NCBI GenBank assembly: GCA_017451915.1 | Contig: JAFTNJ010000046.1 | Coordinates: 1 to 38,728, forward strand | Length of the DNA stretch: 38,728 nucleotides | Direction: 5' to 3' | Source of the DNA: Clostridia bacterium | GTDB lineage: Bacteria > Bacillota > Clostridia > Oscillospirales > CAG-272 | Shown: positions 6,832 to 15,750 of the stretch, one piece after another | Layout of the letters: the number at the start of each line of letters is the position of its first letter | Numbering within the stretch: position 1 is the first letter of the stretch | Translations under genes and position numbers: made by a program | The notes under the pieces: model-generated | What the model was told of the DNA's origin: nothing | The model's input: only the letters and a program-made list of their open reading frames with translations | The model's database searches: none

Positions 6832-9800
6832 ATGAATCAAGACCCCAAAAAGATCCGCTCCGCCGGTGAGCTCTCGCCCCCGGGCATGGAGCATACGGAA
6901 AATCTCATCAACGATTTTGGAGCCCCCGCCAAAAGCACGCGTCCCAAAGCCACCCCCGAAACACGTCGGGTAGAGCATCGCGAGGAGAGTGTTGGAAAGC
7001 GGGAGGAGCCTAAGAAAAAGTCCTCTGCTCAATCCAAATCCAAGGCCTCGACGGAAAAGAAAAAGAACGACGCCAAAGCACACGCCTCCACGGCCACCTC
7101 CAACGGCTCCGCCAAGAAGAATAAAAAGGAGACCGTGGATCTCTCGGTTCCGCGCTCGGCAAAGCCTGCCCATCAGGTTCTTCCCTACGCCCTCGCCATC
7201 TTTGCGGTGCTGGCCGGGATCGCCCTGCTCCTCAATCTGTTCTGCAACAGCGGCAATCAGCTGGAGGGGAACCCCTCCGCCCACTGGATGGGTCGCATCG
7301 GTTACTATATCTGCTACGGCTTCTTTGGCCTGTTCGGTCCGGCGGTGTTCGTGCTTCCCTTGCTGCTCCTGAATCTGGCCATCTTCTGGAAGAAGTATAT
7401 TGACCATCGGGTAACCATCTCCAAGATCGTGGCATCGGTGCTGTTTCTTGCCTTTCTCAGCTCCTTTATTCACATCTGCTGTCTGACGGTGATTCCTCCC
7501 GAAGCCCAGAACATTCCCGTAAAGGATCTGATGCGCTACGGCGCGCAAATGACCGGCGGCGGTGTGATCGGCGGCACGTTTGGATATTTTCTATACGTTA
7601 ACGGCAACGTATTTGGAAGTCTTTTGATCTGCGGTTTGCTATTGGCTGCAAGCCTGTTCTACTTCCTTGGCATGACCCCCCAGCACCTTTGGAACCGCTT
7701 CCGCTTGCGCCGCGCCCTGCGCTCCAAGCGCGCGCCCAGCCTTTCCTCTCAGGACGCGGAATACGCCAAGAACAACGCGGCCATGGAGGAAAAGATCCGC
7801 CGCACCACCACCCGTCAGTACACGGTGGACGAGCAGGAGAACGGCGTTCCCACCGGCGCGGTCCGCGTGGTGGAATACGAAGGCAAAAAGGCCCCCAAGG
7901 ACAAGCTCCCCCCCATTCCCGTGCCCAAGCTGGACCCCAACGACGGCTCTAAGGTCTTCGTTCCCCAGGACGTGACCAAAAAGATGTCGGAATCCGAGCC
8001 TGCTGAGACCCCTGCGATAACGGTCCATGAGGACAGCAAGCCGGCAAGCGCGCCGACACCGAAACCGACGCCTGCCAAGGCCGAGGCCACGCCTCTGCCC
8101 GCGCCTGCACCGGCATCTTCAACGGCCAAAGCCCCCGCCCCCACGGCACTTCCCGAAGCGGCTCCCGCATCCCCCGTCGCCCCCCAAAACAAGGATGCCG
8201 CGGTGGATCCCATCTTCCCCAAGAGCAACGACGTGCGCCAGGTGCGCCGCGTTCCCCGAGAGCATCGAAATTTTGACCTAAAAAATATCTTCATTGATCT
8301 GGACGACACCGAGGACAGCGAGCCCGTGCGCAAGCACGCTCCCCTCCCCCCCGAGGTTCCCATGCCCGGATCGCGTCCCGCGGGTGCCTCCCGCGCCGCG
8401 GCTCCTGCCAACTCCGGCATTGCCAAGCCCGCCACCTCGGCCCGCCCCTCCATGACAACGCCAAACGGTGCCCCCCGTCCCGGAGCATCGCGCGCAACCA
8501 AGCCCCAGACCGTATTCCGTCAGGCAGAGGTGGATAAGGATCAGAGCTTTGGATTGAGTGCCGAGGAATTTGAAAAAATGGAAGCCCAACAGCCCGCCAA
8601 CTCCCCCAAGGCCGACGCGGTGCAAAAGGGCAAGGCAACCCTGCAAGAAATGAAGGAAGAACAGTCCATGGCAAACAAGCCCAAGGAATACGTCTTCCCG
8701 CCCATCTCCTACCTCCATCCCGGAGAGCCCATGACCGAGGAGAACCGCGTGGAGATCGAGGAGAATATGCGTCAGCTTGCCGAAACCCTGGCCAGCTTCC
8801 ACGTCAACGTCCGGGAGATCAACTATTCCTGCGGCCCTACCGTTACTCGCTACGAGGTGATCCTGGCCGCCGGTGTGCGCGTACGCACCGTGACCAATCT
8901 GGCCGACGACATTGCCTTGGCCCTGCGTTCCTCGGGCGGTGTTCGTATCGAGGCGCCCATTCCCGGCACCAACGCCGTGGGTATCGAGGTTCCCAACAAG
9001 ACCCGCAGTACCATCTATCTGCGCGACCTGATCGAATCCGAGCAGTTTGCAAAATCCGAGAGCAAGTTGAGTGCCTGCCTGGGTGCTAACATTGCCGGTG
9101 CACCCCTGATCTTTGATATTGGCAAAATGCCCCACCTGCTGGTGGCCGGTACCACCGGTAGCGGTAAGTCGGTGTGCATCAACTGCATCATTACCAGCCT
9201 TCTCTATCGGGTACGCCCCGACGAGGTCAAGCTGGTGCTCATTGACCCCAAAAAGGTAGAATTCAGCATCTACAAAAACATTCCTCACCTCATGGCCCCC
9301 GTAGTCACCACCCCCAAGGACGCCGCAGGTGCCCTGCAGGCGGCGGTGGAAGAAATGGAGCGTCGCTTTGAGGTCTTTGAGAGTGTTGGCGTCCGCAACC
9401 TGGAGGGCTACAACACCGTAACCGCCAACGATCCCGATATGCCCTTCATTCCCCAGATCGTGATCATCATCGACGAGCTGGCCGACCTGATGATGACCGC
9501 CAAGAACGAGGTAGAAACCGCCATCTGCCGCATCGCCCAGAAGGCGCGTGCCGCGGGAATGCACCTGATCATTGGTACCCAGCGTCCCTCGGTGGACGTG
9601 GTTACGGGTCTGATCAAGGCCAACGTCCCCTCCTCCATCGCCTTTGCGGTCAAATCCCAAATGGACTCCCGCGTTATCCTCGACCACGGCGGGGCCGAAT
9701 CGTTGTTGGGTCGCGGTGATATGCTCTTTGTTCCCATTGGCGCTATGCGGGATACCCGTGTGCAGGGTGCCTTTGTGGGGGACAAGGAAGTGGAAAAGAT

Positions 9801-10179
9801 CTGCGAGTTCATCCGTTGCAAGAACGGCAGTGCCCAGTATGATGAAAAGTTCATCAGCAAGCTCAAGGAGCTGGCCGCCCAATGCGGAAACAAGGGACGC
9901 GGCGGCGACGTTGCCCCCTCCGACGGTGACGGCGACGCCAAGACCGACGATCCCAAGTACGCCGACGCGGTGCGCGTAGCCGTGGAGGAAAAGCGCGTGT
10001 CCACCTCCCTCCTGCAGCGCAAGCTGGAGATTGGCTACAGCCGTGCGGCCAAGATCATTGACCGTATGCAATCCGAGGGCATCGTTTCGGCCCCCGACGG
10101 CTCCAAGCCCCGCACCATCCTCATTACCCCCGAGGAATACCTGGAGCGGTTCTTTAACGAGACCGACGGAGAATCCTAA
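6832..10179 (+). CDS. ftsK: FtsK/SpoIIIE family DNA translocase (membrane-anchored)
   Basis: This is an ATP-driven DNA pump that moves chromosomal DNA through the closing septum. The 1115-residue product has all expected parts. A basic N-terminal tail is followed by four membrane segments (about residues 117-138, 156-186, 197-222 and 242-280). Next comes a long Pro/Ala-rich linker (about 300-610), then the alpha/beta motor with Walker A GTTGSGKS at 773-780 and Walker B VIIIIDELADLM near 876-887. A winged-helix gamma domain (SRAAKIIDRMQSEGIVSAPDGSKPR) that reads the orientation sequence closes the protein. ATG at 6832 is chosen because GAAAGG lies 11 nt upstream; the upstream frame lies in the leader. 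Whether it does septal clearing in growth, in sporulation (SpoIIIE) or both cannot be told here. It is followed by a terminator and a soluble paralogue. Confidence 0.93.
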   Translation: MNQDPKKIRSAGELSPPGMEHTENLINDFGAPAKSTRPKATPETRRVEHREESVGKREEPKKKSSAQSKSKASTEKKKNDAKAHASTATSNGSAKKNKKETVDLSVPRSAKPAHQVLPYALAIFAVLAGIALLLNLFCNSGNQLEGNPSAHWMGRIGYYICYGFFGLFGPAVFVLPLLLLNLAIFWKKYIDHRVTISKIVASVLFLAFLSSFIHICCLTVIPPEAQNIPVKDLMRYGAQMTGGGVIGGTFGYFLYVNGNVFGSLLICGLLLAASLFYFLGMTPQHLWNRFRLRRALRSKRAPSLSSQDAEYAKNNAAMEEKIRRTTTRQYTVDEQENGVPTGAVRVVEYEGKKAPKDKLPPIPVPKLDPNDGSKVFVPQDVTKKMSESEPAETPAITVHEDSKPASAPTPKPTPAKAEATPLPAPAPASSTAKAPAPTALPEAAPASPVAPQNKDAAVDPIFPKSNDVRQVRRVPREHRNFDLKNIFIDLDDTEDSEPVRKHAPLPPEVPMPGSRPAGASRAAAPANSGIAKPATSARPSMTTPNGAPRPGASRATKPQTVFRQAEVDKDQSFGLSAEEFEKMEAQQPANSPKADAVQKGKATLQEMKEEQSMANKPKEYVFPPISYLHPGEPMTEENRVEIEENMRQLAETLASFHVNVREINYSCGPTVTRYEVILAAGVRVRTVTNLADDIALALRSSGGVRIEAPIPGTNAVGIEVPNKTRSTIYLRDLIESEQFAKSESKLSACLGANIAGAPLIFDIGKMPHLLVAGTTGSGKSVCINCIITSLLYRVRPDEVKLVLIDPKKVEFSIYKNIPHLMAPVVTTPKDAAGALQAAVEEMERRFEVFESVGVRNLEGYNTVTANDPDMPFIPQIVIIIDELADLMMTAKNEVETAICRIAQKARAAGMHLIIGTQRPSVDVVTGLIKANVPSSIAFAVKSQMDSRVILDHGGAESLLGRGDMLFVPIGAMRDTRVQGAFVGDKEVEKICEFIRCKNGSAQYDEKFISKLKELAAQCGNKGRGGDVAPSDGDGDAKTDDPKYADAVRVAVEEKRVSTSLLQRKLEIGYSRAAKIIDRMQSEGIVSAPDGSKPRTILITPEEYLERFFNETDGES

Positions 10180-10187
10180 ACCGAATC

Positions 10188-10225
10188 GGGGCCGATCAAG
10201 CAGGATCGGCCCCTTGCGTTTTTTT
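10188..10225 (+). terminator. Terminator between the two FtsK genes
   Basis: A 10-bp perfect GC-rich stem (GGGGCCGATC/GATCGGCCCC, loop AAGCAG) is followed by TTGCG and T7. Despite it, the next gene begins 30 nt later with its own binding site, so read-through or a hidden promoter must supply the second FtsK. Confidence 0.8.
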
Positions 10226-10254
10226 ACAATCCGTTACAGTAAAGGAGTTTCGCC

Positions 10255-11733
10255 ATGACAACATCAAACGAATATACCCCCGCCATCCTCTCCTGCCTCA
10301 CCTCTGCTCCCGCCCCTGCGGAGGAGGATCACGAGGATCTTGTTCCCATCTTAAATACCATTTCGGGTCGCTTTCAAAAACGCCGTATCAAGGTGCGTGA
10401 GATCACCTATCAACGCGGCGCGTCGGTCACCCGATACGAGGTCTTTGCGGCATCCATGATCGGGATGCGAACCCTCAAAAATATTGCGAGTGAGCTGGAG
10501 CTGATGCTCCCCGTATCCCACGGCGGCGTCCGCACGGAAGCCTTCCTCTGTGACGCCGATTCCATGGTAGCGGCCTTTGAGATCCCCAATGCAACGCGAA
10601 CTCCGGTGTATCTTGGTGATCTGCTCCGCTCCGAGGCATTCTTAAACAGCAACGCCGCCCTGCCCTTCTGCTGGGGGGAAAACCTGGAGGGAGAGCCCGT
10701 GGTTGCGGACCTTGCCAGAATGCCCCACCTTCTCATTGCGGGAGCTACGGGCTGCGGAAAGTCGCTCTGCATCAACGGAATACTGGCCGCTCTGCTTTGC
10801 AAAAGATCGCCCGCGGAGCTTCGGCTTCTTCTCATCGATCCCAAACGGGTGGAATTCCCCGGCTTTGAGGAGTTTCCCCACCTCATGGCCCCCGTGGTGA
10901 CCGATCCCAAGACCGCCCTTGCCGCCCTGCAGGCTATGGTCGCCGAAATGGAGGAGCGTTACGTCCGTTTTTCGGCCTGCGGCGTTTACAACATCGAAAA
11001 ATACAATGAAAAAGCCAAGACGAGCCCCGACCTTTCCCCCCTGCCCTACCTTGTGGTCGTGATCGACGAGCTGGCCGACCTCATGCTTTGCTGCAAAAAA
11101 GGAATCGAAGCCGCCCTGTGTTCCCTTGCCCAAAAGGCCCGTGCCGCTGGGATCCATTTGATCCTCGGCACGCAACGCCCTTCCGCAGATATTCTGACGG
11201 GAATGCTCAAAGCCAATATTCCTTCCGTCGTCTCCCTCTTTCTCCCAACGGCAGCCGACTCCAGACGGGTGTTGAACAGCGACGGCGCGGAAAAGCTGCA
11301 AAGCCGAGGCGATATGCTCTTTGCCCCCGTGGGTTCCATGAGCAGTCTCCGTATGCAGGGAGCCTTTGTTTCCGATGACGAGATGACAAATCTCTGCAAC
11401 ACCGTCCGGACGATCTACGGAGCGGCACAGTACAATGAGGCGTTTGCCCAAAAAGCGGAAGCACTGGCGCAAGCCCCCGCAAAAAGAACGCGATGCCAAG
11501 CCACCACGGAGGTGGAGGATCTCCCCAGCCATAACGATCCCGAGGCCTTGTACCGCGCGGCAGTGGACTTTGCCCTGCAAAGAGAGCAGATCTCCACCGC
11601 CTTGCTCCAGCGCAAATTCCGGGTTGGCTACAACCGCGCCCTGGCCTTGCTCCAGCGCATGGAATCCGAGGGCATCGTTTCTGCCCCCAACGGCTCCAAG
11701 CCCCGCACGGTTCTTGGCCCTGTCGAGGAATGA
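10255..11733 (+). CDS. Soluble FtsK/SpoIIIE-like DNA translocase (paralogue)
   Basis: This 492-residue protein is a compact copy of the FtsK motor, with no membrane segments and no long linker. It holds the alpha domain (KVREITYQRGASVTRYEV, about residues 45-65), Walker A GATGCGKS at 163-170, a Walker B-type VVVIDELADLM near 267-277, and the QRPSADILTGMLKANIPS motor motif. A C-terminal gamma-like domain (YNRALALLQRMESEGIVSAPNGSKPR) closely matches the neighbour's end. All ATPase motifs are intact, so it should be active, but it lacks the part that targets FtsK to the septum. AAAGGAG stands 7 nt before ATG. It most likely arose by tandem duplication of the upstream gene and loss of the N-terminus. 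Its role is unknown: it could serve DNA movement away from the septum or act in mixed hexamers. Confidence 0.88.
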   Translation: MTTSNEYTPAILSCLTSAPAPAEEDHEDLVPILNTISGRFQKRRIKVREITYQRGASVTRYEVFAASMIGMRTLKNIASELELMLPVSHGGVRTEAFLCDADSMVAAFEIPNATRTPVYLGDLLRSEAFLNSNAALPFCWGENLEGEPVVADLARMPHLLIAGATGCGKSLCINGILAALLCKRSPAELRLLLIDPKRVEFPGFEEFPHLMAPVVTDPKTALAALQAMVAEMEERYVRFSACGVYNIEKYNEKAKTSPDLSPLPYLVVVIDELADLMLCCKKGIEAALCSLAQKARAAGIHLILGTQRPSADILTGMLKANIPSVVSLFLPTAADSRRVLNSDGAEKLQSRGDMLFAPVGSMSSLRMQGAFVSDDEMTNLCNTVRTIYGAAQYNEAFAQKAEALAQAPAKRTRCQATTEVEDLPSHNDPEALYRAAVDFALQREQISTALLQRKFRVGYNRALALLQRMESEGIVSAPNGSKPRTVLGPVEE

Positions 11734-11745
11734 TCCTCACTTTTC

Positions 11746-11785
11746 AAGGGACCGTTGCCTTCCATATGCAAGGCAACGGTCCCTT
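11746..11785 (+). terminator. Hairpin after the soluble FtsK gene
   Basis: A 16-bp perfect inverted repeat (AAGGGACCGTTGCCTT with AAGGCAACGGTCCCTT) has an 8-nt loop and lies 12 nt after the stop. It is very stable but lacks a good T-tract, so it may protect the RNA end or terminate inefficiently. Confidence 0.6.
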
Positions 11786-11853
11786 AGATTCCCCGGCAAT
11801 CAAAAGGTCAAAAAAAGTTCACAAATATTTTTATGTAAAAATGAAAAAAGCTA

Positions 11854-11882
11854 TTTACAAACAAAAAAGTTTGTGATATAAT
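11854..11882 (+). promoter_or_regulatory. Promoter of rpsO
   Basis: TTTACA (11854-11859), a 17-bp spacer and TATAAT (11877-11882) predict a transcript start near 11889 and a leader of about 100 nt before rpsO. Confidence 0.75.
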
Positions 11883-11889
11883 ATGTTCG

Positions 11890-11990
11890 TATGGCGTGAA
11901 CTCGGTTCTCGGATCACAGGCCGCTCTACGCGGCTCTTCACCCACCGATTGCTGAGTGAAACGCAAATAAAAAAGAAAGGTGAAAATACC
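11890..11990 (+). promoter_or_regulatory. Structured rpsO leader, candidate S15 autoregulatory RNA
   Basis: The roughly 100-nt leader contains a GCCGC/GCGGC hairpin (11920-11934). It also has one TTCAC (11937-11941) that can pair either with GTGAA at 11896-11900, enclosing the hairpin, or with GTGAA at 11956-11960. Two exclusive folds near the start codon are what an S15-controlled leader would need. Firmicute S15 leaders are known, but I cannot match this one to a described class. The RBS AAAGG lies 10 nt before rpsO. Confidence 0.4.
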
Positions 11991-12254
11991 ATGGAAAAGA
12001 ATGAAAAGCTCTCTTTGATTGAGCAGTACGCTACCCACGAGGGAGACACCGGTTCTCCCGAGGTTCAGATCGCTATCCTGACCTCCCGCATCGCTAACCT
12101 GACCACGCACCTGAAGGCCAACAAGAAGGACTTCCATAGCCGCCGCGGTCTGCAGAAGATGATCGGTCACAGAAGAAACCTGCTCAACTACCTCCAGAAG
12201 GTAGACATCGAGCGCTACCGTGCCATCGTAAGCAAGCTCGGACTGAGAAAATAA
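11991..12254 (+). CDS. rpsO: 30S ribosomal protein S15
   Basis: S15 binds 16S rRNA in the platform and nucleates assembly of that domain. The 87-residue product has the normal length and carries the family signature segments [32 protein letters not shown] and the basic [10 protein letters not shown] helix. ATG at 11991 follows GAAAGG by 10 nt; the 36 upstream codons are leader. It lies before pnp, the conserved bacterial order, separated by a terminator-like hairpin and the pnp leader. Control is probably at the leader through S15 itself. Confidence 0.97.
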   Translation: MEKNEKLSLIEQYATHEGDTGSPEVQIAILTSRIANLTTHLKANKKDFHSRRGLQKMIGHRRNLLNYLQKVDIERYRAIVSKLGLRK

Positions 12255-12264
12255 TTTCTTGATT

Positions 12265-12315
12265 GGGAGTAAGAGCAGCGGCATTTGTCCTGCCCTTGCT
12301 CCCGTCCGTCTTTTT
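12265..12315 (+). terminator. Terminator-like hairpin between rpsO and pnp
   Basis: The arms GGGAG-t-AAG-a-GCAG (12265-12278) and CTGC-c-CTT-g-CTCCC (12290-12303) pair with two single mismatches, and GTCCGTC plus T5 follows. It probably reduces read-through from rpsO into pnp. Confidence 0.6.
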
Positions 12316-12346
12316 CGGAAAAACCAAGCGTTTTCTTGCGTCGGAT

Positions 12347-12440
12347 TAGCAGTTAACCATGAACTTGAAGAACTTGTTCAAGACTGTGGTTAAGTGCTAA
12401 ACCTCCGTAAGAAACCGCGAACAAATAAAATTAACGGAGG
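12347..12440 (+). promoter_or_regulatory. Structured pnp leader with sequestered ribosome-binding site
   Basis: A long stem-loop spans 12347-12399. Its outer arm TAGCA-GTTAACCA pairs with TGGTTAA-GTGCTA, and the inner arm CTTGAA with TTCAAG. Immediately after it CCTCCGT (12402-12408) is an exact complement of the Shine-Dalgarno ACGGAGG (12434-12440). The second helix would hide the binding site. In E. coli a double-stranded pnp leader is the target of RNase III and PNPase autoregulation. Whether that holds here is inference. Confidence 0.5.
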
Positions 12441-12448
12441 AAAAAAGA

Positions 12449-14569
12449 ATGTCTAATCCCATCAGCTCCGCTATGGAGTTCAAGAATTACAAGGTGTTCA
12501 AGTACACCTACGCCGGCAGACCCCTGGTAATTGAGACCGGTAAGCTGGCAGGCCTGGCAAACGGCTCGGTTCTCTGCCGCTATGGCGAAACCGTTGTCCT
12601 CTGCTGTGCCACCGCATCCGAAAAGCCCCGTGACGGCATTGATTTCCTGCCCCTCTCGGTAGACTTTGAGGAGCGTATGTACGCCGCAGGCAAGATCCCC
12701 GGCGGTTACCTCAAGCGTGAGGGCAAGCCTTCCGAAAAGGCCGTGCTCACCTCCCGTGTAATCGACCGTCCCATCCGTCCCCTCTTCCCCAAGGATCTGC
12801 GCAACGACGTGGCTCTGACCCTGACTGTAATGTCGGTTGACCCCGATTGCTCTCCCGAGATCACCGCTATGATCGGCGCTTCCATCGCTCTGTCCATTTC
12901 CGACATTCCGTGGAACGGCCCCATCGGCGGCGCGTTCATGGGTCTGGTTGACGGTGAGATTATTCTCAACCCCACCGCCGAGCAGCAGAAGAAGAGCGAC
13001 CTGCAGCTGACCGTTGCCGCCTCCATGAAGAAGGTGGTTATGATCGAGGCCGGCGCAAACCAGGTGGATGACGAAACCATGTACAACGCCATTATGAAGG
13101 CTCACGAGGAGATCAAGGATCTGCTGGGCTTCATCAACGGCATTGTTGACGAGATCGGCAAGCCCAAGTTTGCTTACCCCTCCTGCGAGCTCGACCACGA
13201 TATGTTCGACGAGATCTTTGCCTTCTGTGAAAAGGACGTTATGGACGCTCTGGACACCGATGACAAGAATATTCGTGACGCCAAGATGGTTCCCGTAAAG
13301 GATGCCATCCTGGAGAACTTTACCGAAAAGTATCCCGACCTCCCCGGTATGATGGAGGAGCTGGTTTACAAGATCCAGAAGAAGATCGTTCGCCGCTGGC
13401 TGTTGGTTGACAAGAAGCGTGTGGATGGCCGCCGCATGGATCAGATCCGTCCCTTGGGCAGCGAGGTTGGGATTCTCCCCCGCACCCACGGCTCCGGACT
13501 CTTTACCCGTGGCCAGACCCAGGTGTTGACCATTGCCACCCTGGGCACCCTCTCCGAGGCACAGATGCTGGACGGCATTGACAGCGAGACCTCCAAGAGA
13601 TATATGCACCACTACAACATGCCCGGCTTCTCCACCGGCGAAGCCAAGCCCACCAGAAGCCCCGGACGCCGCGAGATCGGTCACGGTGCACTGGCAGAGC
13701 GCTCTCTGGTTCCCGTTCTTCCCTCCGAGGAGGAATTCCCCTACGCCATTCGTCTGGTTTCCGACGTTGTTTCTTCCAACGGCTCCACCTCTCAGGGCTC
13801 GGTTTGCGGCTCTACTCTGGCGCTGATGGATGCAGGCGTTCCGATCAAGGCTCCCGTTGCAGGTATCTCCTGCGGTCTGATCACTGCCGAGGACGGCTCC
13901 TGGGATACCATGCTGGATATCCAGGGTCTTGAGGACTTCTACGGCGATATGGACTTTAAGGTTGCCGGTACCCACGCAGGTATCACCTCCATTCAGATGG
14001 ACCTGAAGATCGACGGTCTGACTCCCGAGATCATTCACAAGGCTCTGGAGATGACCCACATCGGCCGTGATTATATCATCGACGAGGTGCTCCTGAAGGC
14101 CATCCCCGCCCCCCGTGCAGAGGTTTCCAAGTACGCTCCCAAGATGACCACCATGAAGATCGATCCCGACAAGATCCGTGAGGTAATTGGTAAGGGCGGC
14201 GCCGTGATCCAGAAGATCGTTGCCGACACCGGCGCGAAGATCGACATTGATGACGACGGCACCATTCGCATTGCAGCAATCAACGCCGAGCAGGCAAACG
14301 CCGCAAAGGCTTGCATTGACGCCATCGTATTCGAGCCCGAGGTTGGCGCCATCTACACCGGTACCGTTACCGGCATCAAGGAATTTGGATGCTTCGTTGA
14401 GTATGCTCCCGGCAAGGAAGGCATGGTTCACATCTCCAAGATCGCTCCCCGCCGCATTGAAAAGGTAGAGGATGTTCTCAAGCTGGGTGACGTTGTAAAA
14501 GTGAAGTATATCGGTCTGGATAAGAAGGGCCGCATGGACTTCTCCATCAAGGATGCTCTGGAGGGCTAA
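12449..14569 (+). CDS. pnp: Polyribonucleotide nucleotidyltransferase (PNPase)
   Basis: PNPase is the phosphorolytic 3'-5' exoribonuclease of mRNA decay. The 706-residue product shows both RNase PH-like halves. The first has [12 protein letters not shown] and [21 protein letters not shown]. The second has [38 protein letters not shown] and [17 protein letters not shown] domain with the GxxG loop ([15 protein letters not shown], near residues 576-590) and a C-terminal S1 domain ([22 protein letters not shown]) follow. Length and order are standard. The Shine-Dalgarno is ACGGAGG, 8 nt from ATG, and it may be masked by an upstream anti-SD. It follows rpsO as in most bacteria and ends at a strong hairpin. 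Confidence 0.97.
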   Translation: MSNPISSAMEFKNYKVFKYTYAGRPLVIETGKLAGLANGSVLCRYGETVVLCCATASEKPRDGIDFLPLSVDFEERMYAAGKIPGGYLKREGKPSEKAVLTSRVIDRPIRPLFPKDLRNDVALTLTVMSVDPDCSPEITAMIGASIALSISDIPWNGPIGGAFMGLVDGEIILNPTAEQQKKSDLQLTVAASMKKVVMIEAGANQVDDETMYNAIMKAHEEIKDLLGFINGIVDEIGKPKFAYPSCELDHDMFDEIFAFCEKDVMDALDTDDKNIRDAKMVPVKDAILENFTEKYPDLPGMMEELVYKIQKKIVRRWLLVDKKRVDGRRMDQIRPLGSEVGILPRTHGSGLFTRGQTQVLTIATLGTLSEAQMLDGIDSETSKRYMHHYNMPGFSTGEAKPTRSPGRREIGHGALAERSLVPVLPSEEEFPYAIRLVSDVVSSNGSTSQGSVCGSTLALMDAGVPIKAPVAGISCGLITAEDGSWDTMLDIQGLEDFYGDMDFKVAGTHAGITSIQMDLKIDGLTPEIIHKALEMTHIGRDYIIDEVLLKAIPAPRAEVSKYAPKMTTMKIDPDKIREVIGKGGAVIQKIVADTGAKIDIDDDGTIRIAAINAEQANAAKACIDAIVFEPEVGAIYTGTVTGIKEFGCFVEYAPGKEGMVHISKIAPRRIEKVEDVLKLGDVVKVKYIGLDKKGRMDFSIKDALEG

Positions 14570-14606
14570 TTCCTTCGGGTCATCTGAACACCGCTAAACA
14601 CGATGG

Positions 14607-14642
14607 GGTGTCATGCAAATACCGTTGCATGGCACCTCTTTT
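14607..14642 (+). terminator. Terminator after pnp
   Basis: GGTGTCATGCAA pairs with TTGCATGGCACC (one G-T wobble, 6-nt loop) and is followed by TCTTTT. It lies about 40 nt after the pnp stop. Confidence 0.75.
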
Positions 14643-14674
14643 GCAAAGATTAATATCAAAAAGGAGGATCGTGT

Positions 14675-15700
14675 ATGAATCACCGCCCCCCGTCCCATAG
14701 CTTCAATACCGTAAAGCACAGTCACCGGGAAGAGAGAAACCAACGGCTGAAAAAGCAACGCATGGTGGCACTTTCCATTTGCGTTGTGATCGTGCTTACC
14801 CTGCTCACCCTTGCCATCTTTCTGTTTTGTCTGATTGCCGATACGGTAAACGGTGGCAACGATACCCCCAACATTCCACCCCAAAATAACAACGGTCAAA
14901 GCGGAGAAACAGGCATTACCTACGTGTCGATCACTAAGGAGAATGCCGCTTTAGGACAGGGCGAGCTGATCCTGGTGAGTGAAAAGCTGAATCACGCCTA
15001 TCAATACCCCAAGATCACCCTGAAATCCTTTGCCGATCCCGATATTCACGTCAACCAAAACGGCGTGCGCCCCTACCAGTGCACCATTCTCAAATCCAAC
15101 GAGCAAATGGAAAGCACCGCCGCCTACGCCGCTGACGCCATGCTCACCGATTTTTACAAGGTCTTTAACGACTCCTCCCTGATCTTTATTGACGCCTACC
15201 GCACCAAGGAGGAGCAATCGGGCAAGCTGACTCCCGTGGGCTACTCCGAGCATGAAACGGGATACGTATTCACCCTGCAAAGCTACGATGCCAACGGAAA
15301 GCGCACCGGTCTTTCCTCCAACCCCAACTATCTGTGGATCTACGAGAACTGCGCCAAGTACGGCATTGTTTGCCGCTACCCTGCCGACAAATCGGTAACC
15401 ACGGGCATTGACGGCTACGATCACTGCTTCCGTTACGTAGGCATTCCTCACGCCACCTATATGTACCAAAACAACCTCTGCCTGGAGGAATACGTTGCGC
15501 TTCTCCAAAGCAATTATTCCGGTGCTACCCACTTGCAGGTCACGGGCAGTGACGGCAATGCTTACGAGATCTACTACGTTGCCAGATCCGCAGGAGACCT
15601 GACCACGCTCTCGGTTCCCGGAAACTATGCTTACACCATTTCCGGAGACAACGTGGGCGGCTTTATCGTAACCGTAAATTTGAATGCTCCCGTTGCATAA
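14675..15700 (+). CDS. Membrane-anchored VanY-like protein with eroded active site
   Basis: This 341-residue protein has a basic cytoplasmic tail, one membrane segment (about residues 31-56) and an extracellular domain related to VanY D-alanyl-D-alanine carboxypeptidases. Homology shows in DAYRTKEEQSG, GYSEHETGYVFTLQ, CAKYGIVCRYPADKSVTTG and CFRYVGIPHATYM. The zinc peptidase motifs are damaged when aligned to the intact paralogue at 16826-17674. In SxHxxGxxxD the Asp is Thr, and in EPWH the Glu is Tyr and the His is not in register. It is therefore probably a non-catalytic cell-wall binding or regulatory protein. AAAGGAGG lies 7 nt before ATG. A short C-terminal domain (residues about 285-341) is unassigned. 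It is followed by a small tail-anchored protein and may share its transcript. Confidence 0.75.
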   Translation: MNHRPPSHSFNTVKHSHREERNQRLKKQRMVALSICVVIVLTLLTLAIFLFCLIADTVNGGNDTPNIPPQNNNGQSGETGITYVSITKENAALGQGELILVSEKLNHAYQYPKITLKSFADPDIHVNQNGVRPYQCTILKSNEQMESTAAYAADAMLTDFYKVFNDSSLIFIDAYRTKEEQSGKLTPVGYSEHETGYVFTLQSYDANGKRTGLSSNPNYLWIYENCAKYGIVCRYPADKSVTTGIDGYDHCFRYVGIPHATYMYQNNLCLEEYVALLQSNYSGATHLQVTGSDGNAYEIYYVARSAGDLTTLSVPGNYAYTISGDNVGGFIVTVNLNAPVA

Positions 15701-15750
15701 AGCTTCAAAAAATGCGCATCCTATCGGTAGTACAGAAAGGATAGGAGCCA

